DNA of 64,000 nt, from NCBI RefSeq assembly GCF_001908235.1, contig NZ_LGHK01000081.1, forward strand, positions 31,454 through 95,453, given 5' to 3'. A program made the translations under genes and the position numbers. Below, one piece after another: positions 63,900 through 64,000 of the stretch. The notes beneath the pieces were generated by a model. It saw only the letters and a program-made list of their open reading frames with translations. It was not told the origin of the DNA and did not search any database. How positions within the stretch are numbered: the stretch's first letter is position 1; each line of letters starts with the position of its first letter. Source of the stretch: Bradyrhizobium sp. NAS96.2 (GTDB taxonomy: Bacteria; Pseudomonadota; Alphaproteobacteria; Rhizobiales; Xanthobacteraceae).

Positions 63900-64000
63900 A
63901 TAGCGCGATCGGCTATCGTCGGCATATTCCGAGAGGAATGGCCTGTCGCGGTTAGCGGCCGCGACAGGCCGCTGGCGGTCGGATCGTACCCATCCTGAGC

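Noticed and set aside
1..64000. tRNA, rRNA or CRISPR arrays
   Set aside because: No cloverleaf-like or rRNA-like sequence and no regularly spaced short repeats were seen; the repeats present are dispersed single palindromes.
1..64000. Transposase, integrase or phage genes
   Set aside because: No ORF with transposase, integrase or phage structural motifs was recognised, so the catabolic island shows no visible mobility genes in this window.

Overview
The window is a high-GC, gene-dense chromosome segment of an alphaproteobacterium, most likely Bradyrhizobium or a close relative in the Nitrobacteraceae. The reasons are the formate dehydrogenase cluster with its DUF3305/DUF3306/DUF6352/DUF6505 companions, the split guaB / RsmB-type methyltransferase / guaA neighbourhood, the DUF1236 and PsiF-like small secreted proteins, PHA synthase plus phasin, and many palindromic extragenic repeats. 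The genus call is inference from gene content; there is no rRNA in the window.

Layout. (1) 187-13901: an aromatic-acid catabolic island of two divergent operons. The plus-strand arm (7285-13901) encodes a ferredoxin reductase, ring-hydroxylating dioxygenase alpha and beta subunits, a dihydrodiol dehydrogenase-like SDR, a Rieske ferredoxin, a TetR regulator and two tandem extradiol (VOC) dioxygenase homologues. The minus-strand arm (1163-7090) encodes an ACMSD-type amidohydrolase, a 160-aa unknown, an acyl-CoA ligase, a meta-cleavage hydrolase, a 2-hydroxypentadienoate hydratase and a periplasmic binding protein. Together they outline uptake, 2,3-dihydroxylation, rearomatisation, extradiol cleavage, decarboxylation, C-C hydrolysis and hydration, as in p-cumate type pathways. 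Aldolase and acetaldehyde dehydrogenase genes are not present. (2) 14077-18922: an MFS_3 exporter, PHA synthase, and a decayed stretch with an M20 peptidase remnant. (3) 18923-21163: monomeric NADP-isocitrate dehydrogenase. (4) 21815-33149: a membrane-bound, Cys-type, Tat-exported formate dehydrogenase operon with a Tat leader peptide gene, an HTH-TorD fusion chaperone, four DUF proteins, a degenerate biotin/lipoate-ligase-like protein and a divergent polyferredoxin.

(5) 33203-36129: small secreted proteins and a WD40-cytochrome c fusion. (6) 36272-53068: housekeeping genes (guaA, an RsmB-type methyltransferase, guaB, rlmE) mixed with small stress, transport and regulatory genes, and a phasin. 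(7) 53235-64000: Ppx/GppA, a solitary CoxL-like molybdoenzyme, a MaoC-like protein, a YaiI family protein, uup, a D-threonine aldolase-like enzyme, and a LysR/MFS pair.

Four genes are broken by single lesions: DUF6352 and the last MFS by one extra G in G-runs, Ppx/GppA by a 1-nt loss, and an HxlR-linked MFS by an in-frame TGA. The most unusual observations are a tandem extradiol dioxygenase pair in which one partner has lost all three metal ligands, the HTH-TorD fusion and Lys-less ligase-like protein in the formate dehydrogenase cluster, and paired 21-bp palindromes at the HxlR/MFS promoter.
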